A program made the translations under genes and the position numbers. Under the pieces are notes generated by a model. It was not told the DNA's origin. It made no database searches and saw nothing but the letters and a program-made list of their open reading frames with translations. A stretch of DNA of 64,000 bases, from the NCBI RefSeq assembly GCF_900215535.1, contig NZ_OCND01000001.1:806001-870000 (forward strand), given 5' to 3'. This DNA comes from Pseudoxanthomonas wuyuanensis. Its GTDB lineage: Bacteria; Pseudomonadota; Gammaproteobacteria; Xanthomonadales; Xanthomonadaceae. How positions within the stretch are numbered: the stretch's first letter is position 1; each line of letters starts with the position of its first letter. Of this stretch, positions 1 through 11,800 are shown one piece after another.

Positions 1-1
1 C

Positions 2-1027
2 GTGCCGTTCGTCGTTGTGCGTTCTGCCGAGTCCCTGCATGCGCAGCTGATTTCCAATGCGACGCTGGTCAACGGCAATCCGCTGACCCGCGCCAATCTT
101 ATTCCCGGCATTGCGATAGCGCTGGGACGGATCAGCGCGCCGGTGCCGGCCATTGCCGCCGATCAGATGGATATCGCTGCGGCGGCGCCCTCGAGGGAAC
201 ACGAGGAGGCGGCTGGCCGGCTGGTCCTGCTGGCAGAAGACAATGCTACCAACCGCGATGTGATCTGCCGGCAACTGGCCAGGTTGGGTTATGCGTGCGA
301 TGTGGCTGAGGACGGCGCCCGCGCCTGGACGATGCTCCACCAAGGCCAAAGCCGCTATGGCTTGCTATTGACGGATTGCCACATGCCGCGGCTGGACGGC
401 TACGAGCTTACCCGGCGGATCCGTGCCCATGAGCAAAGCAGCGGGGCTCCCAGTTTGCCGATCATCGCAATCACCGCCAATGCATTGCAGGGGGAAGGAG
501 AGCGATGCTTTGCCCTGGGCATGGATGGCTACCTGGCCAAGCCGTTGCAGATGTGCGAGCTGAAACGGATCATGGACGAGTTCCTGCCGCCGGCCGCCAC
601 CTCCAGCCCGGTCACGACCGTTCATGCGGCTGACGGAGCCATGGCGCGCTTCCGCGAGCTCGCGGACATCCTGGGGAACAACGAGCAGAAGCTTTGTCAT
701 GTGCTTGGCGTGTTCGAGCGCTCGACTCGCGCCGATTGCGAACTGCTGGATGCGGCGTATGCCGCCGGCGACTGGAGGCGCGTGCGCGACCTGGCGCACA
801 AGCTGAAATCCGGATGCCGGCAACTTGGCGAAGAGTCGGCGGCAATCGCGCTGGATGGCCTGGAATCCAAAGCGAAAAGCGATACCGAGTTCGACAGCGA
901 ATTCGCAGCAGCGCGTTCTGAACTTCAACAGGTATTGGCGCACGTCAGGGCCCGGCTTGAGACGGAACTTCATGCGGATGCGGGGGACGACTCGGCGGCG
1001 GCTGGCTTCTGCAGCTCCCGGGCGTGA
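2..1027 (+). CDS. Hybrid sensor histidine kinase, C-terminal part (receiver + HPt), 5' truncated by window
   Basis: This is the 3' part of a BvgS/EvgS-type hybrid kinase gene that begins before the window; the frame is open from base 2. Residues about 73-195 form a receiver domain: acidic pair in LLAEDN, phospho-acceptor Asp in LLTDCHMPRLDG, Thr in IAITANA and Lys in YLAKPL. Residues about 215-310 form an HPt domain with the phospho-His in AHKLKSGCRQLGEE. The first ~50 residues look like the tail of a degenerate pseudo-receiver. In this family phosphate passes kinase His, receiver Asp, HPt His and then to a separate response regulator, which fits the gene 90 bp downstream. The family assignment is firm; the sensor input lies outside the window. 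Confidence 0.9.
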   Translation: MPFVVVRSAESLHAQLISNATLVNGNPLTRANLIPGIAIALGRISAPVPAIAADQMDIAAAAPSREHEEAAGRLVLLAEDNATNRDVICRQLARLGYACDVAEDGARAWTMLHQGQSRYGLLLTDCHMPRLDGYELTRRIRAHEQSSGAPSLPIIAITANALQGEGERCFALGMDGYLAKPLQMCELKRIMDEFLPPAATSSPVTTVHAADGAMARFRELADILGNNEQKLCHVLGVFERSTRADCELLDAAYAAGDWRRVRDLAHKLKSGCRQLGEESAAIALDGLESKAKSDTEFDSEFAAARSELQQVLAHVRARLETELHADAGDDSAAAGFCSSRA

Positions 1028-1117
1028 GCAGCAAGCTGGCGTGTTCTGGTGGATGGAGCTGGTTGCAGGCGTTGGGTTCCGGCAAAGGCGATAACGCGCA
1101 CAACGGAGAACGTGCTG

Positions 1118-1750
1118 ATGAGAATTCTGATTGCCGACGACCACCCCATCATCGCCATCGCGCTCACGGAGATGCTGAAGACCGCGTTTCCGGGCGATGT
1201 CCATATCGAGGCGATCGTCGATGGCCCCGGTCTCCTGCATAAAGTGGGGCAGGCGCGCTACGACTACCTTGTGCTCGACCTGCAGATGCCCGGTTCGCCA
1301 ACCAGCATTCCGCTGCTGAGGGCGGTCATGAGCATTTGCCCGGACTTGCGCGTCATCGTCTACACGGGCCATGTGCATCCTTGCCTGGCGCTGGCCTCGC
1401 TCGACCTGGGCGCCTCTGGCTATGTCTCGAAGAACAGTGGCCCATTCTTGGCCATGGAGGCGATGCGCGCGGTTGTCGCCGGCGGACAGTTTGTGGATCC
1501 CACCATCGACCTTCAGGCGGCGCGAAACCACCCCTGGATGCGTCTGACGGCAGCCGAGCAAGGCATTCTCATTGCGCTCGCTCAGGGGAACAACCTGCAG
1601 GCATTGGCGATCGACAGCGAGCGCAGCTACAAGACCGTCACGACCCACAAGTACAACGCATTACGCAAGCTTGGATTGCGCGCCAATACCGAGATCGGTC
1701 CATATCTGGCGAATCACGGCCTGGACTACCTGCTGACAGAATCGACCTGA
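1118..1750 (+). CDS. NarL/LuxR-family response regulator (BvgA/EvgA-like)
   Basis: A 210-residue two-domain response regulator. The N-terminal receiver shows DDHP at residues 6-9, the phospho-acceptor Asp in VLDLQMPG and the Lys in GYVSKNSG. The C-terminal LuxR-type helix-turn-helix covers about residues 150-200 (SYKTVTTHKYNALRKLGL). ATG at 1118 is chosen over upstream in-frame codons because GGAG at 1105-1108 is well spaced and the receiver starts immediately. It follows the hybrid kinase on the same strand and is the expected final acceptor of its HPt phosphate. The likely targets are the downstream HPt and autotransporter genes, which share a 20-bp upstream element (inference). Confidence 0.92.
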   Translation: MRILIADDHPIIAIALTEMLKTAFPGDVHIEAIVDGPGLLHKVGQARYDYLVLDLQMPGSPTSIPLLRAVMSICPDLRVIVYTGHVHPCLALASLDLGASGYVSKNSGPFLAMEAMRAVVAGGQFVDPTIDLQAARNHPWMRLTAAEQGILIALAQGNNLQALAIDSERSYKTVTTHKYNALRKLGLRANTEIGPYLANHGLDYLLTEST

Positions 1751-1799
1751 AGCGCCGTTGCGCTGCGCCGGAACGGGAGGTGCGTTCCCTTCTTTGCTG

Positions 1800-1840
1800 G
1801 GGAGAAGTCCTAGCGTCCGCTACCCGCTAGGACTTTTCCC
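1800..1840 (+). terminator. Hairpin terminator after the response regulator gene
   Basis: Bases 1800-1815 pair with 1825-1840 in a 16-bp stem with one G-T wobble (1804/1836) and a 9-nt loop. It lies 50 bp after the stop codon and is followed by AATATCGTTTCTT, a weak T-rich tail. The right arm overlaps the shared 20-bp element at 1828-1847, so this DNA may serve both as a transcript end and as a protein-binding site. Confidence 0.6.
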
Positions 1841-1847
1841 AATATCG
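1828..1847. promoter_or_regulatory. Shared 20-bp element, copy 1 (candidate response-regulator site)
   Basis: TAGGACTTTTCCCAATATCG recurs with one mismatch 510 bp downstream at 2338-2357. Its core GGA-N4-TCC is an inverted repeat of the type bound by NarL/RcsB/EvgA-class regulators. It lies 54 bp before the HPt gene start. Confidence 0.5.
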
Positions 1848-1900
1848 TTTCTTCAGGCCTGGCCCTACGATGGTTTCCCGTAGTGATTCCTGGCACGAAT

Positions 1901-2284
1901 ATGAAAATGGGACGCGAACAAACGCCGCCGTATCCCGTTCTTGCGGCACTGCTGGGAGGTGACGGCCGCAAGATGAGGTCGATCCTGCGGGTCTTTCACC
2001 TGTCGGTCAGCAAGGACATCGAGGCGATCGAACAGGCCGCCGCTCGCGGGCAGTGGTTCGTGGTCCTGCGGCTGGCGCATCGCATATCGATAGGTTGCCG
2101 GCAGATCGGCGAAGAGCGCATGGCCGAAGAGCTCATCTCCGATGTGGTGTCCGCAATCGAATGCGCGCGCACCGGTGCGGGCAGTTTCGCGCGCCAGTTC
2201 CGCGGCGCGCGCCATGGCCTTATTCAGGTGCTCAATCTTGCCGAAGCGTATGCCGCTGCCGATGAGCTTGATTCTGTGGCATGA
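1901..2284 (+). CDS. Free-standing HPt domain protein
   Basis: A 127-residue protein made almost entirely of one histidine phosphotransfer domain. The phospho-His is in LAHRISIGCRQIGEE, closely matching AHKLKSGCRQLGEE in the HPt of the upstream hybrid kinase, so it probably arose by duplication of that domain. No other domain is present. ATG 1901 is used; GTG 1883 and ATG 1907 are in-frame alternatives and none has a strong Shine-Dalgarno sequence. It could provide a second phosphate route to the neighbouring regulator or act as a phosphate sink; which is not decidable from sequence. Confidence 0.75.
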   Translation: MKMGREQTPPYPVLAALLGGDGRKMRSILRVFHLSVSKDIEAIEQAAARGQWFVVLRLAHRISIGCRQIGEERMAEELISDVVSAIECARTGAGSFARQFRGARHGLIQVLNLAEAYAAADELDSVA

Positions 2285-2810
2285 GCAGGCATGGCAGGGG
2301 AGGGAGGGGTTCGCATCGGGCCGCAGGGCCCGGGCCGTAAGACTTTTCCCAATATCGGCAATCGCGGGTTCCATCTAGCATTCGTTCATGCGCGGCAGGT
2401 CGGATTTGAATGTTCAAGCGGAACGGTGTAGAAGCTGAGCCGCTGCATCGGCCGGTTCTTTTGGGGGGCATGGTGATGAAAGCAGTGCAGGGGAAGATTT
2501 CCTATCGCACCAGATGCGGCGGTCTTACGCACGATGCGGCTCTTGTTTGCCATCCTGCGATGGCGGTGAGTCGGAAGCCCGCGTGCGGGCATCGTTCCAA
2601 CAACTCGCCTGCCTTTTCCCGCAACGCCAGGCGCATGTGCCGATTCCGCACTGGCGCCGCTTGCGGCGGTCGCCGTTTTTCCTCTTGCTGACGCGTTGTG
2701 CGGTCCTGAACCGCACCGCCTGCTGTTGATCGTTTCGCAAGTTCCCGCGGCGCTGCGCCGCCCCATCGATTGTCGCGTCCGCTACACGGATGTCATCCAG
2801 GAGCAAGCTG
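2285..2810 (+). other. Long non-coding leader before the autotransporter gene
   Basis: About 525 bp without a gene I can support. Short open frames exist on both strands but none has a recognisable product, a good ribosome site or a plausible composition. It contains the second copy of the shared element at 2338-2357. Ribosome site AGGAG at 2799-2803 belongs to the autotransporter gene. The stretch is best read as promoter plus a long 5' untranslated region. Confidence 0.5.
2338..2357. promoter_or_regulatory. Shared 20-bp element, copy 2, in the autotransporter leader
   Basis: TAAGACTTTTCCCAATATCG matches 1828-1847 at 19 of 20 positions. Unlike copy 1 it is not part of a long hairpin, which argues that the shared sequence is a binding site and not just a terminator arm. 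Confidence 0.5.
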
Positions 2811-5800
2811 ATGAACCGCATTTTCCGCATTCTCTGGTCCAAGGCCCTGCGCGCCTGGGTAGTCGCTTCGGAGTTGGCTTCTCCCGGCGGCAAGAACGGC
2901 AGGACCGTCGATCACAGGGCTGCCATGGTCGACATGGCGCAGGTTCAGGGCGCGCTTGAAGATTCGCCGCCGAGCCAGCCTTGGCCATTGCGCCTGGGCA
3001 TCCTCATGGCGTTGGTGGCGTTGTGCGCACCGGCGCAGGCGGCAGACCGCTGGTGGGACCCCAACAACACCGCCATCGGCCTGGGCGGCAGCGGTACCTG
3101 GAACGCCGGTTCCGCCTTCTGGAGTCCCAATAACGACGGCGTCAGCGGCCCCTACAGCGCCTGGAACAATGGCGCCCTGGACGATGCGTTCTTCGGCGGT
3201 ACCGCCGGCACCGTGACCTTGGACGGTTCGATCACCGTCCACAACCTGACCTTCGTCACCAACGGCTACATCCTCAATGGCGGCACCCTGATCCTGGACG
3301 GTGTGGACCCGACCATCCACACCGGCAACGGCGCCGTCACCCAAACCATCAACTCGGTGATCAACAGCACCAGCGGGCTGAACAAGGCAGGCACCGGCAC
3401 CCTGACCCTGACCGCCAGCAACAGTTTCAACGGCGGGATCGTCATCAATGGCGGCCGCCTTAACCTGGACGCCGCCAACACTTTCGCCGGCGACATCAAC
3501 GTCAACAGCGGCAGCGTCGGTGTTGTCGGGGACGCCGCCCTTGGCGATATCGGCAACGTGCTCAACATGCAGGCAGGCACTGGCTTGGCCGCCACCGGCG
3601 CGCTCTCCAGCAACCGGACGGTCAATCTGATCGGCCCGGGCGCTGTTGGCATCAGCGGCGGCGGTGTTGGCAGCGCCTTCTTCACCGGTGCCGGCGGCAT
3701 CAGCGCCTCTGGTTCGGTTGCCATGAGCAACGACGCCAACGACTACACGGGCTCGACGGCGTTCATCGGGAGCGGCACTGCCACCTTCACTTCGATCGGC
3801 AACTTGGGCGAGGCGAGCTCACTGGGGGCGCCCACCACGGTCGCCAACGGCACCATCACCTTCCAGAATTCAAGCCAGACCAACCATACCCTCATCTACA
3901 TCGGCGATGGCGATACCTCGAACCGCAACTGGGTCATCAACCCCGGTTCGGGCCCGGGCGGCGTCCGGCCGCAGCTCCGCAACGGCGGTACCGGCACCTT
4001 GACCCTGACCGGCAATATCTCGCTGGGAGGTGCTTCGGGCAACGGCCCCCAGTTCTATGCACAAAGCGCAGATCTTGAACTGCTGGGTGTGATCAGCAGC
4101 AACAACGCGCGTCCTGTTTCTTTCATCACCGATGCCGGGCGCATCCTTACCCTGGGGGACGCCAGCACCTTCACCGGTAGCGCCAACGTCAGCGGCGCGG
4201 GCACGGTAGTGGCGGGCACCATCGCCGACAGCGGCATCGCCAGTTCGTTGGGCGCCGGGACCGGCGCCAACATCAGCGGAAACGGCACCTTGAGCTATAC
4301 CGGCACGGGCGCCGGCAGCAACCGCAACTGGTCGCTCAGCAACGGTACCCTCAGCAATGACGGCAGCGGCGCCCTGACGCTGAGCGGGGACGTGGCCATC
4401 GGCAATACCGCCACCCTTGGCGGCAGCTTCACCGGTGCCAACAATGCGATCACCGGCGTTATCTCAGGCGGCGGCAATCTGCGCAGTGGCGGCGACGGCA
4501 CCTGGATACTGACCGGCATCAACACCTACACCGGCCAGACCATCGTCGACAGCGGCGTGCTGCGCGCGGGGACAGCCGACGCCTTCGGCGCCTCGGACAC
4601 CTTCGTCGTCAATGGCGGCAGCCTGGATCTGAGCAGTTTCGACCGAACCATCGTCAGGCTGACCGGCACCGGTGGCACGGTGAACCTGGGCAGCGCCACC
4701 CTGACCCTGGAGGCCGATGAGGGCGTGAGCGCCACCTATGCCGGCAGCATCACTGGCATTGGCGGGCTCACCAAGCTCGGCGGCAGCACCCAGACCCTGA
4801 CCGGTGCCAGCACCTATACCGGCGATACCACCATTGGCGGCGGCACCCTGAACCTGGATTTCAGCGGGGCGGGTGGCCCCACTAGCAACATCATCGGCAG
4901 CGGCTCCACCCTCAGCATGGGCGGCGGCACGCTCAACGTGATCGGCGCCGCGGGCGAGGCCAACGGCCAGACCTTCGACGGCCTCAACATCACCGCCGGC
5001 AACAACACCATCGACGCCAGTTCGGGCACCGGTGGCAGCATCACCGTCAATCTCGGTGCGATCACCCGCACCGGCGGCCTGATGAATTTCAACCTGCCGG
5101 GCAGCGGCAATATCACCACCACCAACACCGCGCTCGGTGGCTGGGCGACGGTCAACGGCACCGACTACGCCAAGGTCGTGAGCGGCAACATCCTCGCGTT
5201 TGTCGAAGAGGACTACACCGACAAGGACAACGCCGCCAACTGGCTGGACAACGAGTTCATCACCGACGTCAGCGGCTTCTTCGGCACGGTCAACGGCAGC
5301 GTGCAGCTGGGCGGCCTGCGCTACACCCAGCCGGTGTCCACCACCGTGACCGTGGAGCCGGGCGAGACCCTGGGCGTGGACGGCACCATCATCGTCGCGC
5401 CCTTTGTGTTGGGCACCAACCAGCTGATCACCGGCGGCATGATCACCGGCGGCATCGGCGGCGATCTGGGCGTGCAGCAGAACGGCACCGGCAATTTCAC
5501 CATCGACTCGCAAGTCGTCGACAACGGCGGCCCAACCGGGTTCATCAAGGCCGGCACCGGCCTGGTCACCCTGGGCAATGCCAACAACAGCTATACCGGA
5601 TCCACGCTGATCGCCCAGGGCACCCTGTCGGTGGACCATATCGCCGATGGCGGCGTGAACAGCAGCATCGGCGCCTCCAGCGCCGATTCCTCCAACCTGG
5701 TCATGGAAGGCGGCACCCTGCGCTACACCGGCACTGGCGACACCAGCGATCGCGGCTTCACCTTCCTCAAATCCGGCGACATCCTCGGCGCAGGCATCGA

Positions 5801-8800
5801 AGTCACCGACGCCAATGCCAACCTGACCTTCAGCGGCCTGGTTACCAGCCCGGACGACGCCAACTTCACCAAGAGCGGCGCGGGCACGCTGACCCTGGCC
5901 AATCCCAACAACGACTATGTAGGCATCACCACCGTCACCGGCGGCCTGCTGTCGGTGAACACCCTGCCCAACGGCGGCGTGGTCAGTCCCATCGGTCAGT
6001 CCGGCAGCGCCTCCGCCAACCTGGTGCTGGACGGCGGCGGCCTGCAGTACACCGGCGCCACCACCAGCACCGACCGCGGCTTCACCCTGGGTACCAACCA
6101 CGGCACCGTCGACGTCGCCGACGCGGGCACCACCCTGACCGTCAGCGGCACAGTGGTGCAGGCGGTAGGGAACAGGAGGCTGACCAAGGAGGGCGACGGC
6201 ACCCTGGTGCTGTCCGGCACCAACACCTACACCGGCGGCAACACCGTCAACGGCGGTACATTGCGCGCCGGTTCCACCCAGGCCTTCGGTGCCCCCAGCA
6301 CCGCTGCCGTCATGACCCTGGCCGACACGGCCGGCGTCACATTGGACCTGGACGGCTTCGACAACACCATCGGCCCCCTCAACGGCGGCGGCGCCAATGG
6401 CGGCAACGTCACCCTGGGCTCGGCCACCCTGCGCATTGCCGGCGGCAACGGCAACTATTCCGGTGTCATCAGCGGGACCGGCGGCATCCTGCGCACCAAC
6501 GGCGGCATCCAGACCTTCAACGGCTGCAACCACACCTACACCGGCGCCACCACTTTGGAGGGTTCCACCCTGAGCACGGACTGCCTTCAGGACGGCGGCC
6601 TGGCCAGCGGCATCGGCGCGTCCGGCGCTGCCTCCGCCAACCTGGTGTTCAACGCCGGGTCGTTGACCTACACCGGTGGCAGCGTCTCCATCGACCGCGG
6701 TTTCCAGTTGCTGGGAAGCGGTGGCATCAACGTGACCAACGCCGGCACCACGCTGGAGTTCGAAGGGAACGCGATTGGTGCAGGATCTTTGATCAAACGC
6801 AACGCCGGCACTCTGGTGCTGTCGGGCAACAACACCTACACCGGCAATACCCAAGTGGAAGGCGGCGTGCTGCGCGCCGCGGCAACCAATGCCTTCGGTC
6901 CCCAGGGCCATATGACCCTGAACAACACCGCCGGCGTGCTGCTGGATCTGGACAGCTTCGATACCGTGGTGACCTCGCTGATTGGCGGCGGCGCCAACGG
7001 CGGCAACATCAGCCTGGGCAGCGCCACGCTGACGCTGCTCGACGGCGCGACCCAGTCCTATGCCGGTGCGATCGGCGGCACCGGCAATCTGGTCAAGAAC
7101 GGCAATGGGCTTCAAGCGCTCAGTGGCTGCAACAGCAGCTACAGCGGCACCACCACCATCAATGCCGGCGTGCTGCAGGTCAACTGCCTGGGGAATGGTG
7201 GCGTCAACAGCTCCATCGGCGCTTCCTCTTCCGCCCCTGCCAACTTGACCCTCAACGGCGGCACGCTGAGATATGCGGGCACAGGCGGCAGCACCGACCG
7301 CCAATTCACCCTGGGCACCAATGGCGGGACGATCGACGCCTCGGGCACTGGCGCAATCAACTTCAGCAGCACCGCCGCGGTGACGTTGGCAGGTACCAAC
7401 ACCGCGCGCATGCTGACGCTCACCGGCCCCAACGCCGGCACCAACATCTTCTCCGCGCAACTGGACGACAACGGCAGCGGCGCCACCTCGCTGACCAAGA
7501 CCGGCACCGGTCTCTGGCGCCTGACCAGCGCCACCAGCAGCTACACCGGCGTCACCACCATCAGCGGCGGCATCCTCGAGGTCAACGAATTCGCCGACGG
7601 CGGCATGGCCAGCAGTATCGGCGCCTCGTCCAATGCGGCCGCCAACCTGGTGATCGGCAACGGCTCGACGCTGCGCTATACCGGCGCGGGCGACACCACC
7701 GACCGCCAGTTCACCCTGGCCACCGGCGTTACCTTCATCGAGTCCTCCGGCAGCGGCGCGCTGCAGTTCACCAACACCGGCGCGGTGGCCCTGACCGGCA
7801 CCAACACCGCCCGTACCATCGCGCTGGGCGGCACCAACACCGGCGACAACACGATGGGCGGCGCCATTGGCAACAACGGCACCGGCGCCACCACCCTGGC
7901 CAAGAACGACAGCGGCACCTGGGTGCTCACCGGCAACAATACCTACACCGGCAACACCGTCATCAACGACGGCAACCTGATGATCGGCAACGGCGGCACC
8001 ACCGGCAATGCCGGCGCCGGCAATGTGATCATCGATTCGGCCACTTCGACGCTTTCCCTCAACCGCAGCGACACCTTCACCTTCAGCGGCACCCTGAGCG
8101 GCCCGGGCACCCTGGCACAGATCGGCACCGGTACCAGTGTGCTCACCTCGACGACCAACCAGGTCGGCGCGACCACGATCAGCGCCGGAACGCTTGAGGT
8201 GGACGGTGGTTTGACGACGCCCACCATCGGCATGACCGGCAATGCCGCCCTGACCGTAGACGGCACCGTTCGGGCAGCCGGGCCCACCCAGACGGCCATC
8301 ACCGGCGATGCGGGCGACCAGACCGTCACCGTCAATGCCGGCGGCACCTTGCTGGCCAATGGCGACCTGGGCGACGGCAACGATACGGTGGACCTGAGCG
8401 GCACCCTGGATACCGGCAGCGGTACCCTGGCCCTGGGCGACGGCGACGACACCCTGATTCTCAACGACGGTGCGCAGATGCTGGGAGCCGGCGTCAACGC
8501 CGCAGGCGGCGGCGGCACCGACACCCTGGTGATCGATACCGCGCTCGGCTTCGTCCTGGACGGCAGCGACATCGACGCTTTCAACATCCTGACCAAGCGG
8601 AACAGCGGCGAGCTGACGCTCACCGGCGAGCACGACTTCGATACAGGCAGCCAGATCGAGGGCGGCACCCTGAGCGTGGACGGCGCCCTGATCACGCCCG
8701 CGTTGTCCATGGCCGACGACACCACGCTGAACGTGGACGGCCTGGTGCAGGGCGCCGGCGAAACCCAGACCACCCTCACCGGCAGTGCGGGCGATCAGAC

Positions 8801-11800
8801 CATCAGCGTTGGCAGCGGCGGCGCTCTGCTGGCCGATGGCGACCTGGGCGACGGCAATGATGCCGTGACCCTGGCCGGGCTTCTCGACACCGGTGCCGGC
8901 ACGCTGGCCCTGGGCGATGGCGACGACACCCTGACCCTGCGCGACGGCGCCGTGATCGGAGGCGGCGGCGTTGCTGCCGGCGCCGGCAGCAACGACACCC
9001 TGATCCTGGACAACGCCAACGCATTGACCTTCAACGGCAGCCAGACCGCCGGCTTCGAACTGCTGCAAAAGGACAACGTAGGCGAGGCCACCATGACCGG
9101 CAGCCAGAGCTTCGGCGGCGGTACCGCCCTCAACGCGGGCACGCTCACCGTCGCCGGCGATCTGGAGACGGGTGCCGTGGACATGGCCGACGACACCACC
9201 CTCAACGTGGACGGTACGCTGCAAGGAGGCCTTGGCAGCCCCGTGGCAATCACCGGCAGCACCGGCGACAACACGGTCACGGTGGGGGCGGATGGCACCT
9301 TGTTGGCCAATGGCGACCTGGGCGAAGGCAATGATGCGCTGGACATCGCCGGGACGCTCGACACCGGCGGCGGCGTATTCGCGCTGGGCGATGGCGACGA
9401 CACCCTGGTCATCCACGACAACACCAACATCATCGGCACCGTGGACGCGGGGGCGGGTAACAACACCCTTGAAACCAACATCGCGATCGTCGCCGACCTG
9501 GGCGCGGTTCAGGGCTTCCAGACCCTGGACAAGACCGGCACCGGCGAGCTCAACATCAACGGTCCGCTGAGTTCGGACTTCACCACGGTCAACGTGCGCG
9601 AAGGGATCCTGGACGTGACCGCTGGCGGCAGCGTCATTCCGGCGCCCGGCAATACCCTGGACACTTTCGTGGCCAGCGGCGCGACCCTCAACGTCGACGG
9701 CAACTACGGCTGCGGTGCCGGCAACGACACCATGACCGTAGCCGGCAACGTATCGGGCACCGGCACCATCGATCTGTGCGACGGCGACGATACGCTGACC
9801 CTGCAGGATGGCGCGGTATTGGCCAACGCCATCAGCGGCGGCTCGGGAACCGGGGATACGCTGGTGCTCGACAATGCAGGCGCACTCACTTTCGATGCGG
9901 GCAACACAGCGGATTTCGAACTGCTGCAGAAGAACAACACCGGCATCGCCACGCTCACCGGTGCGCAGAACTTCACCGGCGGCACCGCCATCAACGCCGG
10001 CACGCTGGATGTGGATGGCGCGCTGGCAACCCCCACCGTCGACCTGGCCGGCGGCACCACGCTCAACGTGGACGGCACACTGGAAGCCGGGGGCGGCACC
10101 GCGGCCACCGTGACCGGCGATGCCGGCGCCAACACCGTCAGCGTGGGCATCGGCGGCACCCTGCTGGCCAATGGCGACCTGGGCGAAGGCAATGATGTGC
10201 TGGACATCGCCGGCACGCTCGACACCGGCGGCGGCGTATTCGCGCTGGGCGACGGCGACGACAACTTCATCGTGCACGACGGCACGGTGGTGATAGGCAC
10301 GGTGGATGGTGGCGCCGGCTTCGACACCCGTACCTACGCCATCAACACCAGCGCCGACCTGGGCGCGCTGCTGAACTTCGAGGGCGTTACCAAGACCGGC
10401 ACCGGTGTGCTCAACATCACCGGGCCCGGGGCGACCGACCTGCAGCAAGTGGAGGTGCTGGAGGGCACGCTGGACGTGCATGCTGGCGCGAGCATCGTGG
10501 CGACTGCAGGCGAGTCGCTGGATACCCTGGTGGCCGACGGTGCGACCCTGAACGTGGATGGCGCATTCGGCTGCGGCGACGGGGCGGATACCCTGAACGT
10601 GTCCGGCACCGTGAGCGGCAGCGGTACCGTCAACCTGTGCGGCGGCGACGACACGCTGACGCTCAACGACGGCGCCGACATCGCGGGCTTGATCAATCCT
10701 GTCGACGGCGACGCCGGCGATGACCGGGTGGTGCTCAACAATGCCGGAGTCCTGTCCCTGGACGGCAGCGACATCGCCAACTTCGAGGTGCTGCAGAAGG
10801 ACAACATCGGCGAGGCGATCCTCACCGGCGCGCACGGCTTCACCGGTGGCGCCGAATTGAACGGCGGCACCCTCACCGTGGACGGTACGCTCGATACCCC
10901 GATGGTCGTCATGGGCGACGGCACCGTGCTCGACGTCAACGGCCTGCTGCAGGCCGGTGGCGGCACAGCTGCAGTTCTCACCGGCAGCACCGGCGTCAAC
11001 ACCGTCAACGTGGGGCAGGGCGGTCTGCTGATCGCCAGCGGCGACCTGGGCGACGGCGACGATGTGCTGGATGTGGCGGGCATCCTGGACACCGGCGGCG
11101 GCGTTTTCTCCCTGGGCGATGGCAGCGACACGTTCACCATCCACGATGGCACCGTGGTGCTGGGCACGGTGGATGGCGGTGCGGGACTGGATACTTTCAA
11201 TCCCGACATCGACACCAGCGCCGACCTGGGCGCTCTGACCAACTTCGAGATCCTGACCAAGACCGGCATCGGCGTGCTCAACGTCAATGGTCCCGGGCAG
11301 TCGGATTTCGTTGAGGTGAACGTGCTGGAAGGCACGCTGAATATCGGTCCGGCCGCGGGACTCGGCGGCGTGCAGGATGCCATCGTGGCCGGCGGCGCCA
11401 CCTTGAACCTGGATGGCGACCTGCTGTTCACCACAGGCGACGACACTCTGACCGTGGCCGGCACCGTGACCGGTGGCGGCACGCTCGACATGGGCGACGG
11501 CAACGACACCTTCACCCTCCAGGACGGTGCGAACCTGTCCGGACTGGCCACACCGGTCAGCGGTGGTGCAGGGACCGATACCTTCGTGGCCGATCTGGCC
11601 GGCAGCGCCGTCCTGGGCGGTGCCGTCGACTTCGAAACGCTGACCAAGACCAATGTCGGCACCTTGCATGTCGACGGCCCGGCGATGTCGGCATTCGCTA
11701 CCGTCAATGTGGATGGCGGCACGCTCGACATCGGCGTGGCAGGCAGCCTGAACGGTGTGCAGGACGCGACCGTGGCCAGCGGCGCCAGCCTGATCGCGGA

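Noticed and set aside
365..1648. Long minus-strand frame opposite the kinase and regulator genes
   Set aside because: Shadow of the two well-supported plus-strand genes.
2410..2766. Short open frames on both strands in the autotransporter leader
   Set aside because: Odd composition with many Arg and Cys residues, no good ribosome site and no recognisable product.
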